Source of the DNA: Bacillota bacterium
GTDB taxonomy: Bacteria > Bacillota > Clostridia > Lachnospirales > Lachnospiraceae
DNA length: 64,000 nt
NCBI GenBank assembly: GCA_023386815.1
Contig: JAEWIZ010000008.1
Span: 1 to 64,000, forward strand
Direction of reading: 5' to 3'
Below, piece by piece: positions 54,115-63,969 of this stretch. Position 1 is the first letter of the stretch. Every line of letters begins with the position of its first letter. The notes beneath the pieces are model-generated. The model saw only the letters and a list, made by a program, of their open reading frames with translations, did not search any database and was not told where the DNA came from. The translations under genes were made by a program, and so were the position numbers.

Positions 54115-55995
54115 ATGTTGACAAATAATAATCGAATTAAAGACATATATACGCATCCGATCGGACGGGATATTATCAACAAACTACTATTACAGATGAA
54201 TATCAATAAGAAAGCTATAACCAATCCCATCGTTGGGAATCTAAAGCTAAAAACCCTGCAGAAACTGTTGAGAAAACAAATGGGGGATGGTTTTATCGAC
54301 GTTGTGCTTACCCTATTAAATAGCGAACAGGATGTCCCAAGGACAGATGATACGCCAATTGGGAGAGCTTGGTGGAAGGAGGCGGTATTCTATCAGATCT
54401 ACCCAAGAAGCTTTAAAGACAGTGATGGAGACGGTATTGGTGATCTGAAAGGAATCATCTTGAAACTGGACTACTTAAAAGAGTTGGGAATCGATGCAAT
54501 CTGGCTTTCGCCAATTTATGATTCGCCCAATGATGATAATGGATATGATATCAGGGATTATCGTAAGATTATGACTGAATTCGGAACTATGGAGGATTTT
54601 GATCTTCTTCTTGAGGAGGTTCATAGTCGTGGTATGAGATTGATTATGGATCTGGTTGTTAACCATACCTCAGACGAACATGAATGGTATCAGAAGGCCA
54701 TCCATGAACCGAACTCCAAATATGGAGATTATTATATTTTCAGAGATCAGCCAAATAACTGGACTTCCTTTTTTAGCGGCAGTGCATGGAATTATGTTGA
54801 GGAACGGAAGCAGTACGCACTACATTTGTTTTCGAAGAAACAGATGGATTTAAACTGGGAAAACGAAGCAGTACGTGATGAAATACATGAAATGGTTAGC
54901 TGGTGGCTGGAAAAAGGCGTAGACGGTTTTCGTCTGGACGTCATAAACTACATATCCAAGCGCAGCGGTTTACCGGAGGGTAATGAAAGTATAGGCAGAC
55001 TCATGGGGTATTACGGTGTGGAACATTATTTTTATGGACCTCGTCTGCATGAGTATTTGCGTGAATTAAAAGAAAAGGTTTTTATACCTCATCATGCATT
55101 CTCTGTTGGAGAAACCCCTGGAACGGGAATGGAAATGAGTAAGTTATTAACGGGTGATTATCGAAATGAGCTTGATCTGATATTTTCCTTTGACCATCTT
55201 GAGACTCCCGGACATACCCGCTTTGACGATTATCAGTATGACCTTAATTATTATAAAAAATATATGATAGACTGGATGGAGAACTATGGCACTCATTGCC
55301 AGCCATCATTGTTTTATGAGAATCATGATAATCCGCGTATGATTTCCAAGATAAATTCCGACCCTCAATTTCGTGATGTTCTGGGAAAGCTGCTGGCAGC
55401 TATGCAGCTTACCTTGCGTGGCACGCCATTTATCTATCAGGGTCAGGAGCTTGGGATGATAAATCAACGATTTGAATCGATAGAGGAGCTTCGCGATGTG
55501 GAATCGCTTAATCTTTATGAGGAGCTATCTAAGACAATGAATAAAGAAGATGCTTTTCATAAAGTGTTGGCAGGAACCAGAGACCATGCGAGAACACCTA
55601 TGCAATGGAGCAATCAGCCATTTGCAGGCTTCTCCGTACAAAAGCCCTGGATTATGATGGATGATGATTATAAGGAATGTAATGTCGAAGCTCAATTAAA
55701 AGATGAAAACTCTACGCTGCGTTTTTATCAAAAAATGATTGCCCTGCGAAAGAAGCATCCCGTCATCTACTATGGTGATGTAATCGTTACGAATAAGAAG
55801 GTGAAAAATATATTTACCTATTATCGAAAGAATGAGATAGAAACCCTATATGTTGAAAATAATTTAAGCCCATATAACATCAAACGAAAAAAAGTTCCGG
55901 AGGGTAAACGACTAATTTCAAATTACTCTGAGGCTTCATCCTTGATGCTGCGCCCCTACGAAACAGTGGTATGGCATATAAAGTTAGAACCCTGA
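54115..55995 (+). CDS. GH13 alpha-glucosidase (oligo-1,6-glucosidase-like) with an extra N-terminal helical module
   Basis: The 626-residue protein is a cytoplasmic alpha-glucosidase. Residues 1-83 form an unusual helical module before the family start (WWKEAVFYQIYPRSFKDSDG). Conserved regions include LVVNHTSDEH, GFRLDVIN with the nucleophile Asp275, SVGETPG with the acid/base Glu333, and YENHDNPRM with Asp405. No signal peptide is seen. It is co-transcribed with the symporter gene upstream, so imported short alpha-glucans or disaccharides are likely substrates. Confidence 0.93.
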   Translation: MLTNNNRIKDIYTHPIGRDIINKLLLQMNINKKAITNPIVGNLKLKTLQKLLRKQMGDGFIDVVLTLLNSEQDVPRTDDTPIGRAWWKEAVFYQIYPRSFKDSDGDGIGDLKGIILKLDYLKELGIDAIWLSPIYDSPNDDNGYDIRDYRKIMTEFGTMEDFDLLLEEVHSRGMRLIMDLVVNHTSDEHEWYQKAIHEPNSKYGDYYIFRDQPNNWTSFFSGSAWNYVEERKQYALHLFSKKQMDLNWENEAVRDEIHEMVSWWLEKGVDGFRLDVINYISKRSGLPEGNESIGRLMGYYGVEHYFYGPRLHEYLRELKEKVFIPHHAFSVGETPGTGMEMSKLLTGDYRNELDLIFSFDHLETPGHTRFDDYQYDLNYYKKYMIDWMENYGTHCQPSLFYENHDNPRMISKINSDPQFRDVLGKLLAAMQLTLRGTPFIYQGQELGMINQRFESIEELRDVESLNLYEELSKTMNKEDAFHKVLAGTRDHARTPMQWSNQPFAGFSVQKPWIMMDDDYKECNVEAQLKDENSTLRFYQKMIALRKKHPVIYYGDVIVTNKKVKNIFTYYRKNEIETLYVENNLSPYNIKRKKVPEGKRLISNYSEASSLMLRPYETVVWHIKLEP

Positions 55996-56157
55996 ACCGC
56001 TATAGCCTAGTCTGTGAACAATAAGTAAGATGAAATTCCCTGAAAGGGTATTTGAGTTCTTGCAGAGATGTCACTGCTTAGATAACACATAAGGAGCACG
56101 GTTGGTATTTCGTTAGCGGTTCATAGTAGGCCAGCAACAGGAGCCGTATTCCTGTGA

Positions 56158-56601
56158 TTAATTACGATCCAGAATCATCTGCTGATAAGGCAGATGATTA
56201 AATCCCAATTGATGGTATAGTGAAATAGCACGGTGGTTGTCTGGTGCAACCTCAAGGCGTAGGCGCTTATAGGATCCGGCTCCACCATTCACTACAAAGT
56301 CAAGAAACTCTCGTCCCAGTCCATAGCCACGGAAGGAGGGGTGGACGTATAATTCCTCAATCCATATAACGAAGCCGCCGGCTTCCTGGGAAAAGCTCCT
56401 GGATAATAAGGCATAGCCTGCCGGCTGGCTCTTATACTCCAAAATATATGCAATTGCATAAACTTCACAACGCATAAGTTCCTCAAAGGTGGATTCATAA
56501 TGTGCTTGTGGAAGGCTGTGGTCGACGGCATCCGTATGATAAAACTCAGCAGCCATACGTAGATACAGCTCACGGTCTTCTTTACGTATTTTTCTAATCA
56601 T
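56158..56601 (-). CDS. GNAT-family N-acetyltransferase
   Basis: The 147-residue product fits the GNAT fold, with the acetyl-CoA loop in HPSFRGYGLGREFLDF and the following LRLEVAPDNHRAISLYHQLGF. The acceptor substrate is unknown. A hairpin (GGCAGC-TTTG-GCTGCC) lies in its leader. It stands between the two glycan modules and is probably unrelated to them. Confidence 0.85.
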   Translation of the reverse strand: MIRKIRKEDRELYLRMAAEFYHTDAVDHSLPQAHYESTFEELMRCEVYAIAYILEYKSQPAGYALLSRSFSQEAGGFVIWIEELYVHPSFRGYGLGREFLDFVVNGGAGSYKRLRLEVAPDNHRAISLYHQLGFNHLPYQQMILDRN

Positions 56602-56616
56602 AATACTAATCCTATC

Positions 56617-56643
56617 TGGCAGCTTTGGCTGCCATTGTTTTTT
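56617..56643 (+). terminator. Hairpin with T-tract in the GNAT leader
   Basis: GGCAGC-TTTG-GCTGCC is followed by ATTGTTTTTT on the plus strand. It would end readthrough into the AraC region, or act as a leader structure on the minus strand. Confidence 0.5.
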
Positions 56644-56670
56644 GTCTATTATAACACATCGTCGACGCTT

Positions 56671-56712
56671 AAAAGGTTAAAACTTGAAACAAAGATTAAG
56701 TTTTAACCTTTT
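56671..56712 (-). terminator. Terminator of the AraC-type regulator gene
   Basis: AAAAGGTTAAAACTT (56671-56685) and its complement (56698-56712) form a perfect 15-bp stem whose A/T-rich base suits both strands. Confidence 0.7.
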
Positions 56713-56773
56713 ACTATGTTTTGAATAATAGTCAGTACAGATTGAATTCCAGATTCTTGAGAAGTGATTTTAA

Positions 56774-58006
56774 CTACCCATTCAGAATTTCTTTTCGATA
56801 TTCACTTGGAGTTTTGCCAACAATTTTCTTGAACATTTTTGTAAAATAATTAATATCAGGGATGCCACAATACTGAGCGATCGTTTGAATCTGAAGTGGG
56901 GTGGAGTTAAGTAACAAAAGACCATGTTCCACACGTTTGCGATTCACATATTCAGTTAGTGTAGTCCCTATTTCTTTTTTGAAAAGGTTGGAAAGATAGC
57001 TGGCATTGACATTGAATTCTAAGGACATGGCATTCAGACTTAGGTCTTTCGTAAGATCCATATCAATTCGTATAATTACTTTTTGTATCAACTGAGAATA
57101 GCCTTTCATGGAATGATTTTTCACAAGCAGACAGTATTTGCGCACCATATCACGTTGGAGTTTTGTAACGCCCTCACGGGAAGTTAGGGTTTCAATTTTT
57201 TTAGCAAATTCAGAGGAGAGTCGATCGATATATAAGGGATGGACGGATCCTGCTTCTGCTGCCTTGCGAAGTAAAGTGTTCATTATGATACAATAATTTT
57301 GCAGATTGCGGATGGGGTCTATGGCACGTTGCTCAAAATGTACTGTGGTCAGATTGCTGAGCATCAACTCTGTCTTATGATATTGCCCCTGAGAGATTGC
57401 TTTCATAAACTGATTTTCTGAAGAATAACGTAATTCTAAAGCTTGTTTGCTAATTGTGGTATCAATATCTTCTGTCCCGTTAGATTGGAGTGAGAGTGGG
57501 GAAACGTCAAAGAAACTCCCTTGTTCAATGGTTTCCAAGGAGAAATTATTGATATCGCCCCAGAGCTTTTCACCAAAGGTATTCAATGTGACAATCAATA
57601 GAGAGTCACTTGTTAAAAAAGGAATATTATCAAAGTATTTTTCAAATGCAAAGAAAGATTGAGGAGGAAGTTTATATTTTTCAGCTAGCTCCATTAATAT
57701 ATGTTTCGTGATATCGATGGTAGTATAGGGGCCAATCATCAGCAAAGAGGAAGGAGACATGTCCGGTAACTGCAAAAAAATATAGGAGCGGTAAAAGGTA
57801 TCAGTGAACTTATAGATTGTGTTGGATTTTATTTTTTGATTCAAAAAAATTTTTAGTTGTTCAAGATCTTTTTCCAACCTCAAAAGCTTACTAAGCTCTT
57901 GATCCATACCGGAAAGATCGTCTACTTCGGGAGCGAATATGATCAAATTAAGATTAAAATTTCTTAATAATGACTGAATAAAGGAAAGCTCGGCATCATA
58001 ATACAT
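56774..58006 (-). CDS. AraC-family transcriptional regulator
   Basis: The 410-residue product has a long N-terminal sensory part without a recognised domain. A C-terminal AraC-type double HTH (about residues 305-405) shows FNVNASYLSNLFKKEIGTTL and PDINYFTKMFKKIVGKTPSEYR. It is divergent from the GPH-GH2 pair by 200 bp, so it most likely activates that pair in response to a sugar. Confidence 0.9.
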   Translation of the reverse strand: MYYDAELSFIQSLLRNFNLNLIIFAPEVDDLSGMDQELSKLLRLEKDLEQLKIFLNQKIKSNTIYKFTDTFYRSYIFLQLPDMSPSSLLMIGPYTTIDITKHILMELAEKYKLPPQSFFAFEKYFDNIPFLTSDSLLIVTLNTFGEKLWGDINNFSLETIEQGSFFDVSPLSLQSNGTEDIDTTISKQALELRYSSENQFMKAISQGQYHKTELMLSNLTTVHFEQRAIDPIRNLQNYCIIMNTLLRKAAEAGSVHPLYIDRLSSEFAKKIETLTSREGVTKLQRDMVRKYCLLVKNHSMKGYSQLIQKVIIRIDMDLTKDLSLNAMSLEFNVNASYLSNLFKKEIGTTLTEYVNRKRVEHGLLLLNSTPLQIQTIAQYCGIPDINYFTKMFKKIVGKTPSEYRKEILNG

Positions 58007-58206
58007 TTTTCATTCTCCTCATATGATTTTTATTAATTTTAGTATAATTTTTGTTATAAATCAAGCAATAGTAAAGATTATGCGGAAAGAAACAAAAATA
58101 ATACTCACGATAGAGAGAACTACTCTGTTACAATGACATCATCAAGGGCGGTTAAGAAAATGAGACGTCTTTCATTAATCAATTTTCAATAAAAGAGAGG
58201 ATTTTT

Positions 58207-59625
58207 ATGAAAACAGCAAATGATGCAAGAAAAGTCGTAAATTTTGGAATACGGGACAAACTGGGATATATGTTTGGAGACTTTGGTAATGATTTTACCT
58301 TTATTCTGTCCTCCAGTTTCCTGTTGAAGTTTTACACCGATATCATGGGGGTAGAGGCTTATGTTGTTGGTATCGTTATGATGTTGGCTCGTATTGTGGA
58401 CGCATTCACTGACGTAGCAATGGGGCGTATTTGTGACAGAAGTAAGATGACACCGGCAGGCAAATTCAAGCCCTGGATCCGCCGTATGTGCGCACCGGTA
58501 GCCATTGCATCCTTCCTGATCTATCAAAGTGGTCTTTCAGGAATGCCTATGGGATTTAAGGTGGCTTATCTCTCCATAACTTATCTCCTGTGGGGATCAA
58601 TTTTCTATACATCCATTAATATTCCTTACGGATCAATGGCATCTGCAATTTCTCCTGAACCAGGTGACAGGCAGTCTTTGTCGACCTTTCGTACTATGGG
58701 AGGCGTGCTGGCAGGTTTAATCGTAGGTGCAGGTGTACCGATGATTGCTTATGATAAGATCGATGGCAACAGCGTCTTAAACGGAGGTCGTTTCACCATA
58801 ATCGCGGGCGTATTCTCTTTGTTGGCAGTAGGTTGCTATCTACTCTGCTATAAGCTAACCACAGAGCGTGTGAAGCCAGAGGTCTCTGCCGAACAGCAGC
58901 AGGAAAACAGTCTGATGACGATGTTTAAGAACGCACTGAGGAATCGCGCACTAATTTCAATTATTGTAGCCTCCGTAGTTATGCTTCTGGCTCAGCTAAC
59001 GATGCAGCAGATGGCAAACTATGTATATCCGAACTTCTATAAAAATACATCAGCTCAATCTGCATCCACATTGATGATGATGGGAGGTATGATAATTGCA
59101 GCAGTGCTAGCTAAGCCGCTGGCAAATAAATTTGGTAAAGCAGAAGTAAGTGTAATCTCCAATTTGATGGCAGTTGCAGTTTGTGTAGCTCTCTTTATCA
59201 TTCGTCCGGAAAATGTATGGATTTATGTAGCCTTCCAGGCTTTGTGCTGGTTGGGACTTGGTATCTTTGCTATGGTTTCCTGGGCATTAATCACAGATGT
59301 TATCGATTACTCTGAGTTAAAGAATGGTATCCGTGAAGATGGTACTATTTATGCACTTTATTCCTTTGCTAGAAAATTGGGTCAGGCTGCATCGGCAGGC
59401 CTGTCCGGTGCATTACTGAGCTTAATAGGATACTCTCAAATAACTGCCTTTGAGACCTCCGTAGTAAACGGTATCTTTAATATTTCCACACTTTTGCCTG
59501 CTCTGGGCTTCGGTCTGTTGGCCGCAATCCTGTGGTTCTGGTATCCTCTTCACAAGAAACAGGTGGATGCAAACGTAGCAGCATTGAAAGCAAAACATGA
59601 AAAAAAGTATGAAAATAAAGTATGA
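58207..59625 (+). CDS. GPH-family sugar:cation symporter
   Basis: The 472-residue protein has about 12 helices. The signature is seen in MLARIVDAFTDVAMGRICDR and KFKPWIRRM. AGAGAGG precedes the ATG. The GH2 gene follows 64 bp downstream, so a beta-linked galactoside or glucuronide is the likely substrate. It is clearly related to, but not a recent copy of, the carrier encoded at 52671. Confidence 0.9.
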   Translation: MKTANDARKVVNFGIRDKLGYMFGDFGNDFTFILSSSFLLKFYTDIMGVEAYVVGIVMMLARIVDAFTDVAMGRICDRSKMTPAGKFKPWIRRMCAPVAIASFLIYQSGLSGMPMGFKVAYLSITYLLWGSIFYTSINIPYGSMASAISPEPGDRQSLSTFRTMGGVLAGLIVGAGVPMIAYDKIDGNSVLNGGRFTIIAGVFSLLAVGCYLLCYKLTTERVKPEVSAEQQQENSLMTMFKNALRNRALISIIVASVVMLLAQLTMQQMANYVYPNFYKNTSAQSASTLMMMGGMIIAAVLAKPLANKFGKAEVSVISNLMAVAVCVALFIIRPENVWIYVAFQALCWLGLGIFAMVSWALITDVIDYSELKNGIREDGTIYALYSFARKLGQAASAGLSGALLSLIGYSQITAFETSVVNGIFNISTLLPALGFGLLAAILWFWYPLHKKQVDANVAALKAKHEKKYENKV

Positions 59626-59689
59626 AATAAAGAGTTAAGATACATATTTTATTATGACAACTGTTTGTAAGACGTAAAGGAGTAGTATT

Positions 59690-61927
59690 ATGAGAGAAGT
59701 TATGAATTTAAATTTAAAATGGGCATTTACAAAAAATACGACAGAAGTACCAAGCACAATGCCTGAAAAATGGGATTTTATTAATCTGCCTCATACCTGG
59801 AATAACATCGACGGTCAGGACGGTGATAATGATTATTACCGTGGAACCTGTTATTATGTTAAAGAGCTGGAAAAGATAGACCTACCAGTTGCAGATCAAT
59901 ATTATTTGGAGTTCGCAGGTGCCAACTCCTCAGCAGATATATATGTAAATGGTAATAAGCTGGCACATCATGATGGTGGTTATTCTACCTGGCGTGTTAA
60001 TGTGACAGAAGCACTTCAGGATAAAAGCCTAATCGTGGTTGCTGTGGACAATAGTGAAAATGACAGTGTTTATCCGCAGATGGCAGATTTTACATTCTAT
60101 GGCGGTCTATACCGCGATGTTAATATCATCGCAGTGAATAAGTCTCATTTTGATCTGGATTATTACGGGGGACCTGGTTTCAAAGTGACACCGCAGATTA
60201 ATGGTACCGATGCATCCGTGGAAATAGAAGTATACTTAAACGGAGCAAAAGAAAGTCAGGAGCTTATTTATACAATAAAAGACAGAGAGGGTAATGTAGT
60301 AGCGAAGAGTAAGTCTTTCGTGACGGATACCAAGACTATGTTAAATATTCCAAACGTACATATCTGGAATGGAAGAAAAGATCCCTATCTTTATCGCGCA
60401 GAGGTCATGCTAAAATCCGGTGATGAAATACTTGACAATGTGAGTACACGTTTCGGATGCCGCACATTCAACATTGATGCTGAAAAAGGATTTATCTTAA
60501 ATGGTGAGACCTATCCTTTGAGAGGGGTATCCCGTCATCAGGATAGATGGGGCTTTGGAAATGCTCTTTTACCCGAGCATCACAGGGAAGATATTGAGCT
60601 GATCTGCGAGATGGGGGCAAACACGATTCGTCTGGCACACTATCAGCATGACCAGTACTTCTATGATTTGTGCGACGAGAAGGGTATGGTAATCTGGGCT
60701 GAGATTCCCTACATCTCAAAGCATATGGGAAAGGGCAGAGAAAATACTATCTCGCAGATGAAGGAATTGGTTACTCAAAACTATAATCATCCTAGTATCG
60801 TGGTATGGGGGCTATCAAACGAAATCAGTATGTCGGCTGTAGAAAATGAGGATATGATCCAGAATCACAAGCTACTAAATGATTTAGTACACGATATGGA
60901 TGCTACAAGGTTGACAACAATTGCCTGCGTATCCATGTGTGATATCCATGATCCATATGTGCAGATTCCTGATGTAGTTTCTTATAACCACTACTTTGGA
61001 TGGTATGGAGGAGATACATCCATGAATGGTCCCTGGTTTGACAATTTCCATGCAACCTTCCCTAACGTTCCCATTGGTATAAGCGAGTATGGATGTGAGG
61101 CTCTGAACTGGCATACCTCAGAGCCGGAGCAAGGGGACTATACCGAAGAATATCAGGCATACTATCATGAGGAATTGATTAAGCAGATTTTCGCCAGACC
61201 ATATCTGTGGGCGACCCATGTATGGAACATGTTTGATTTTGGTGCAGATGCCAGAAATGAGGGAGGAGAGAATGGGCAGAACCACAAGGGTCTGGTTACC
61301 TTCGACCGTAAATATAAAAAGGACTCCTTTTATGCATATAAAGCATGGCTGTCTGATGATCCTTTTGTACACATCTGTGGCAAGCGCTATGTGGACAGAG
61401 TTGAGGATGTGACTAAGGTTACAGTTTACTCCAATCTGCCTGAGGTTGAGCTTTTTGTAAACGGAAAGAGTTTAGGCAAAAAGTTCAGCGAAGAGAAATT
61501 CTTCTATTTCCAGGTTCCTAACTGTGGCAGATCAGAATTAGTTGCTGTTGCCGGTGAGTGCAGAGATGAAAGTGTCATTCATAAAGTGGATACCTTTAAC
61601 GAAGCATATAGACTGAAGGAAAAGGGGGCGCTTTTGAATTGGTTTGATATTACTGCACCGGAAGGCTACTTCTCTCTAAATGATAAGTTGAGTGCAATCA
61701 TGCAGAACGAAATCGGCCAAAATATGCTTAAAGAACTAATGGCTCAAATGACACAGGGCATGGGCGATGGCATGATGTCCGGCTTTGAGATGAGCGAGAG
61801 CATAATGAAGATGATGGAAGGGTTTACCTTAATACGTCTTGTAAGCCTTATGGGAACAGCAGGTGTAAAGGTTACAAAGGAGCAACTGCTGGCACTCAAT
61901 GCTCAGTTAAATCAGATTAAGAAATAA
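59690..61927 (+). CDS. GH2 beta-galactosidase/beta-glucuronidase with an extra C-terminal helical module
   Basis: The 745-residue protein has the jelly-roll (about 1-165), immunoglobulin-like (to about 265) and barrel domains of family GH2. The acid/base Glu378 is in VVWGLSNEISM and the nucleophile Glu466 in GISEYGCEA. A fourth beta domain ends near residue 640. The last about 90 residues form a helical module (residues 660-745) that ends LNAQLNQIKK. AAAGGAG precedes the ATG. There is no signal peptide, so it acts on sugar brought in by the symporter. Confidence 0.92.
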   Translation: MREVMNLNLKWAFTKNTTEVPSTMPEKWDFINLPHTWNNIDGQDGDNDYYRGTCYYVKELEKIDLPVADQYYLEFAGANSSADIYVNGNKLAHHDGGYSTWRVNVTEALQDKSLIVVAVDNSENDSVYPQMADFTFYGGLYRDVNIIAVNKSHFDLDYYGGPGFKVTPQINGTDASVEIEVYLNGAKESQELIYTIKDREGNVVAKSKSFVTDTKTMLNIPNVHIWNGRKDPYLYRAEVMLKSGDEILDNVSTRFGCRTFNIDAEKGFILNGETYPLRGVSRHQDRWGFGNALLPEHHREDIELICEMGANTIRLAHYQHDQYFYDLCDEKGMVIWAEIPYISKHMGKGRENTISQMKELVTQNYNHPSIVVWGLSNEISMSAVENEDMIQNHKLLNDLVHDMDATRLTTIACVSMCDIHDPYVQIPDVVSYNHYFGWYGGDTSMNGPWFDNFHATFPNVPIGISEYGCEALNWHTSEPEQGDYTEEYQAYYHEELIKQIFARPYLWATHVWNMFDFGADARNEGGENGQNHKGLVTFDRKYKKDSFYAYKAWLSDDPFVHICGKRYVDRVEDVTKVTVYSNLPEVELFVNGKSLGKKFSEEKFFYFQVPNCGRSELVAVAGECRDESVIHKVDTFNEAYRLKEKGALLNWFDITAPEGYFSLNDKLSAIMQNEIGQNMLKELMAQMTQGMGDGMMSGFEMSESIMKMMEGFTLIRLVSLMGTAGVKVTKEQLLALNAQLNQIKK

Positions 61928-61959
61928 GAACAAATAAGAGAATAGAAATCGTATGGCAG

Positions 61960-61997
61960 CTGCGCATGAGAATGAATTTATTCGTTCTCATGCGCAG
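61960..61997 (+). terminator. Terminator of the GPH-GH2 operon
   Basis: CTGCGCATGAGAA (61960-61972) pairs perfectly with its complement (61985-61997), extended inwards by a TGAA/TTCG stem with a TTTA loop. The T-tract is short. Confidence 0.7.
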
Positions 61998-62112
61998 ATT
62001 GTTATATCGAAATAAAAATAAATCAACGGCTAGTGGTTAGGTTTCCTTATTAGGAAAACTAAATGAATGATGCATTATATTATATATTACCTGTCTTTCA
62101 TCATTTGAATTT

Positions 62113-62898
62113 TTAGAATATAAATCTATAGATATTCGTGAGGTTTATTCCTATGATAATTATCATGAGGCCAATAAACAAACGATGCACATTTTTTATC
62201 GATATTTTCTGATGAAGCTTGCTGCCTAATATACCTCCGATTAAGCCACCAAAAGCCATTATAATAATTATAACGATTTCAATATCAGGAACATGATTGG
62301 ATACTATGGTACTGATCAGACTGGCTAGCTGGGATATCATTATAATATATAAAGAATTCGAGGCGGCTTTCTTGCTATCAATAGAAAAGAAGTATTCCAA
62401 GAAAACCAAATTAATAGGGCCTCCACCAATACCTAAAAATGCGGAAATCAGGCCTAGTGTTAAACCAACCAAAAAAATGAAGGGTGTATTGTTGAGATGA
62501 TGAGTTCTTATTCTTTTTGTATTTATTGTATAAATCAAGGATGCTAACGTTATTATAATCAAAACAGATGCTTGAATTGCTCCAACCATATTATGGTTTG
62601 GAAGAATCACATAGATATATTGGAAAAGATTTTTTCCCAAGATCCCTCCCAAAGCTGCACCTAATGCAAGAGGAGTGCTGAGTCTTAAACTAATCGAATG
62701 GTGGTCAACCTTAAAATTCTGATATATTGATATTGCAGACATAGCAAGAACCGTACAACCAGATAAAAAACTAATGGAGCTTACGTTTAATAAGCCAAGG
62801 GTATCTAGAGCTGGTTTGATAATAATGCCTCCGCCGATACCACAGATTGAGCCCACAATTGAAGCCAGAAAGCTAATAGTAAAAAAAATGAAATACAT
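62113..62898 (-). CDS. TauE/SafE (TSUP) family membrane permease
   Basis: The 261-residue protein has seven to eight hydrophobic helices. The two halves carry the family repeat, seen as GSICGIGGGIIIKP and FLGIGGGPINL. The family exports sulfite, sulfonates or other organic anions. The gene is divergent from a LysR gene, with a perfect palindrome between, and is probably regulated by it. The substrate cannot be told. Confidence 0.9.
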   Translation of the reverse strand: MYFIFFTISFLASIVGSICGIGGGIIIKPALDTLGLLNVSSISFLSGCTVLAMSAISIYQNFKVDHHSISLRLSTPLALGAALGGILGKNLFQYIYVILPNHNMVGAIQASVLIIITLASLIYTINTKRIRTHHLNNTPFIFLVGLTLGLISAFLGIGGGPINLVFLEYFFSIDSKKAASNSLYIIMISQLASLISTIVSNHVPDIEIVIIIIMAFGGLIGGILGSKLHQKISIKNVHRLFIGLMIIIIGINLTNIYRFIF

Positions 62899-62980
62899 AA
62901 TTCTTCTCCTATAAACATTGAACTATCACTTTACCTAATAAGAATTCTTCCAAATATTCTGTATTTTATTATAGAGGAGT

Positions 62981-63012
62981 TAATTGATATAAATCAATTA
63001 TTATATTATTAT
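62981..63012. promoter_or_regulatory. Perfect 20-bp palindrome over the LysR promoter
   Basis: TAATTGATATAAATCAATTA (62981-63000) is fully symmetric and holds TTGATATAAATCAA, which equals the FNR/CRP-type consensus TTGATNNNNATCAA. TTGATA (62984-62989) with TATTAT (63007-63012) at 17 bases is a promoter for the LysR gene inside it. It may be the LysR operator or an FNR-type site. Confidence 0.6.
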
Positions 63013-63084
63013 ATAATGCATAATGAAAAATATATGTATATGGGAAACTTTAAGACAAAGGAGAACAAGGAGAGTGGGTGCTAA

Positions 63085-63969
63085 ATGACATTAAAGCATA
63101 TGCGCATTTTTAAAGAGGTGTGCGTTCAGGAAAGTATTACGAGGGCAGCAGATCAGCTTAACATGGCTCAGCCGGCGGTGAGTGTCGTCATAAAAGAAAT
63201 GGAAGAGTATTATAATATCAAACTGTTCGACCGCTTAAACCGTCGCTTGTATATTACAGATGCAGGTAAATTATTATTGCAATATGTGGATACCATTATT
63301 CAACAATTTGAAGAAGCAGAAAATGCAATTCGCTGTTCAACATATGTTAGCACACTGCGGATTGGAGTTAATACATCACTTGGTTTAAGCATACTACCAA
63401 CCATTCTTGAGGAGTATGGAAAACGTTATCCCAAAGTTATTACTACCTCCATGATTAACAACTCTGACTATATAGAGAAAAAATTAACTCGAAATGAAAT
63501 AGACTTAGCGATTGTTGATCATATGTCAGTATCCACTAATTTTAAAGAGGAGTTCCTTATGGAGGATAAAATGGTAGTCGCGTGCGGGAAAATATATGGT
63601 GAGCGGTTGGGAAAGGATATTACCTTAGATCAGCTGGCTAAAGAGAAGTTGTTGCTGCGTGAGAAAGGAAGCGGTTTGCGTAGCACAGTGGATGCAGCAT
63701 TTGACTTACATGGTTTAATACCGAATATCGTAATGGAAAGTATCAGCACGAATGCATTATTTCAGGCAGCAGCACACAACCTTGGAGTCTTCCTTATATC
63801 TGAGAACAGTCTTAAGCTTAGTGAATATAAAGATGAGCTTAATAAAGTGAACATTTTAGATGTGGAGTTACGACGAAAATATTATGCGATCTATAATCAG
63901 AATAAATATGTAACTCCCGCTATGACAAATTTTATTGAATTAACACAGGAGATTCTTAAGAGTATGTAG
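63085..63969 (+). CDS. LysR-type transcriptional regulator
   Basis: The 294-residue product has an N-terminal HTH (SITRAADQLNMAQPAVSVVI) and a type-2 periplasmic-binding effector domain, with RIGVNTSLGLSILP at its start. AAGGAGA lies about 20 bases before the ATG and GGTG just ahead. It is divergent from the TSUP permease gene and probably controls it. LysR proteins of this branch often sense sulfur or organic acids. Confidence 0.9.
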   Translation: MTLKHMRIFKEVCVQESITRAADQLNMAQPAVSVVIKEMEEYYNIKLFDRLNRRLYITDAGKLLLQYVDTIIQQFEEAENAIRCSTYVSTLRIGVNTSLGLSILPTILEEYGKRYPKVITTSMINNSDYIEKKLTRNEIDLAIVDHMSVSTNFKEEFLMEDKMVVACGKIYGERLGKDITLDQLAKEKLLLREKGSGLRSTVDAAFDLHGLIPNIVMESISTNALFQAAAHNLGVFLISENSLKLSEYKDELNKVNILDVELRRKYYAIYNQNKYVTPAMTNFIELTQEILKSM

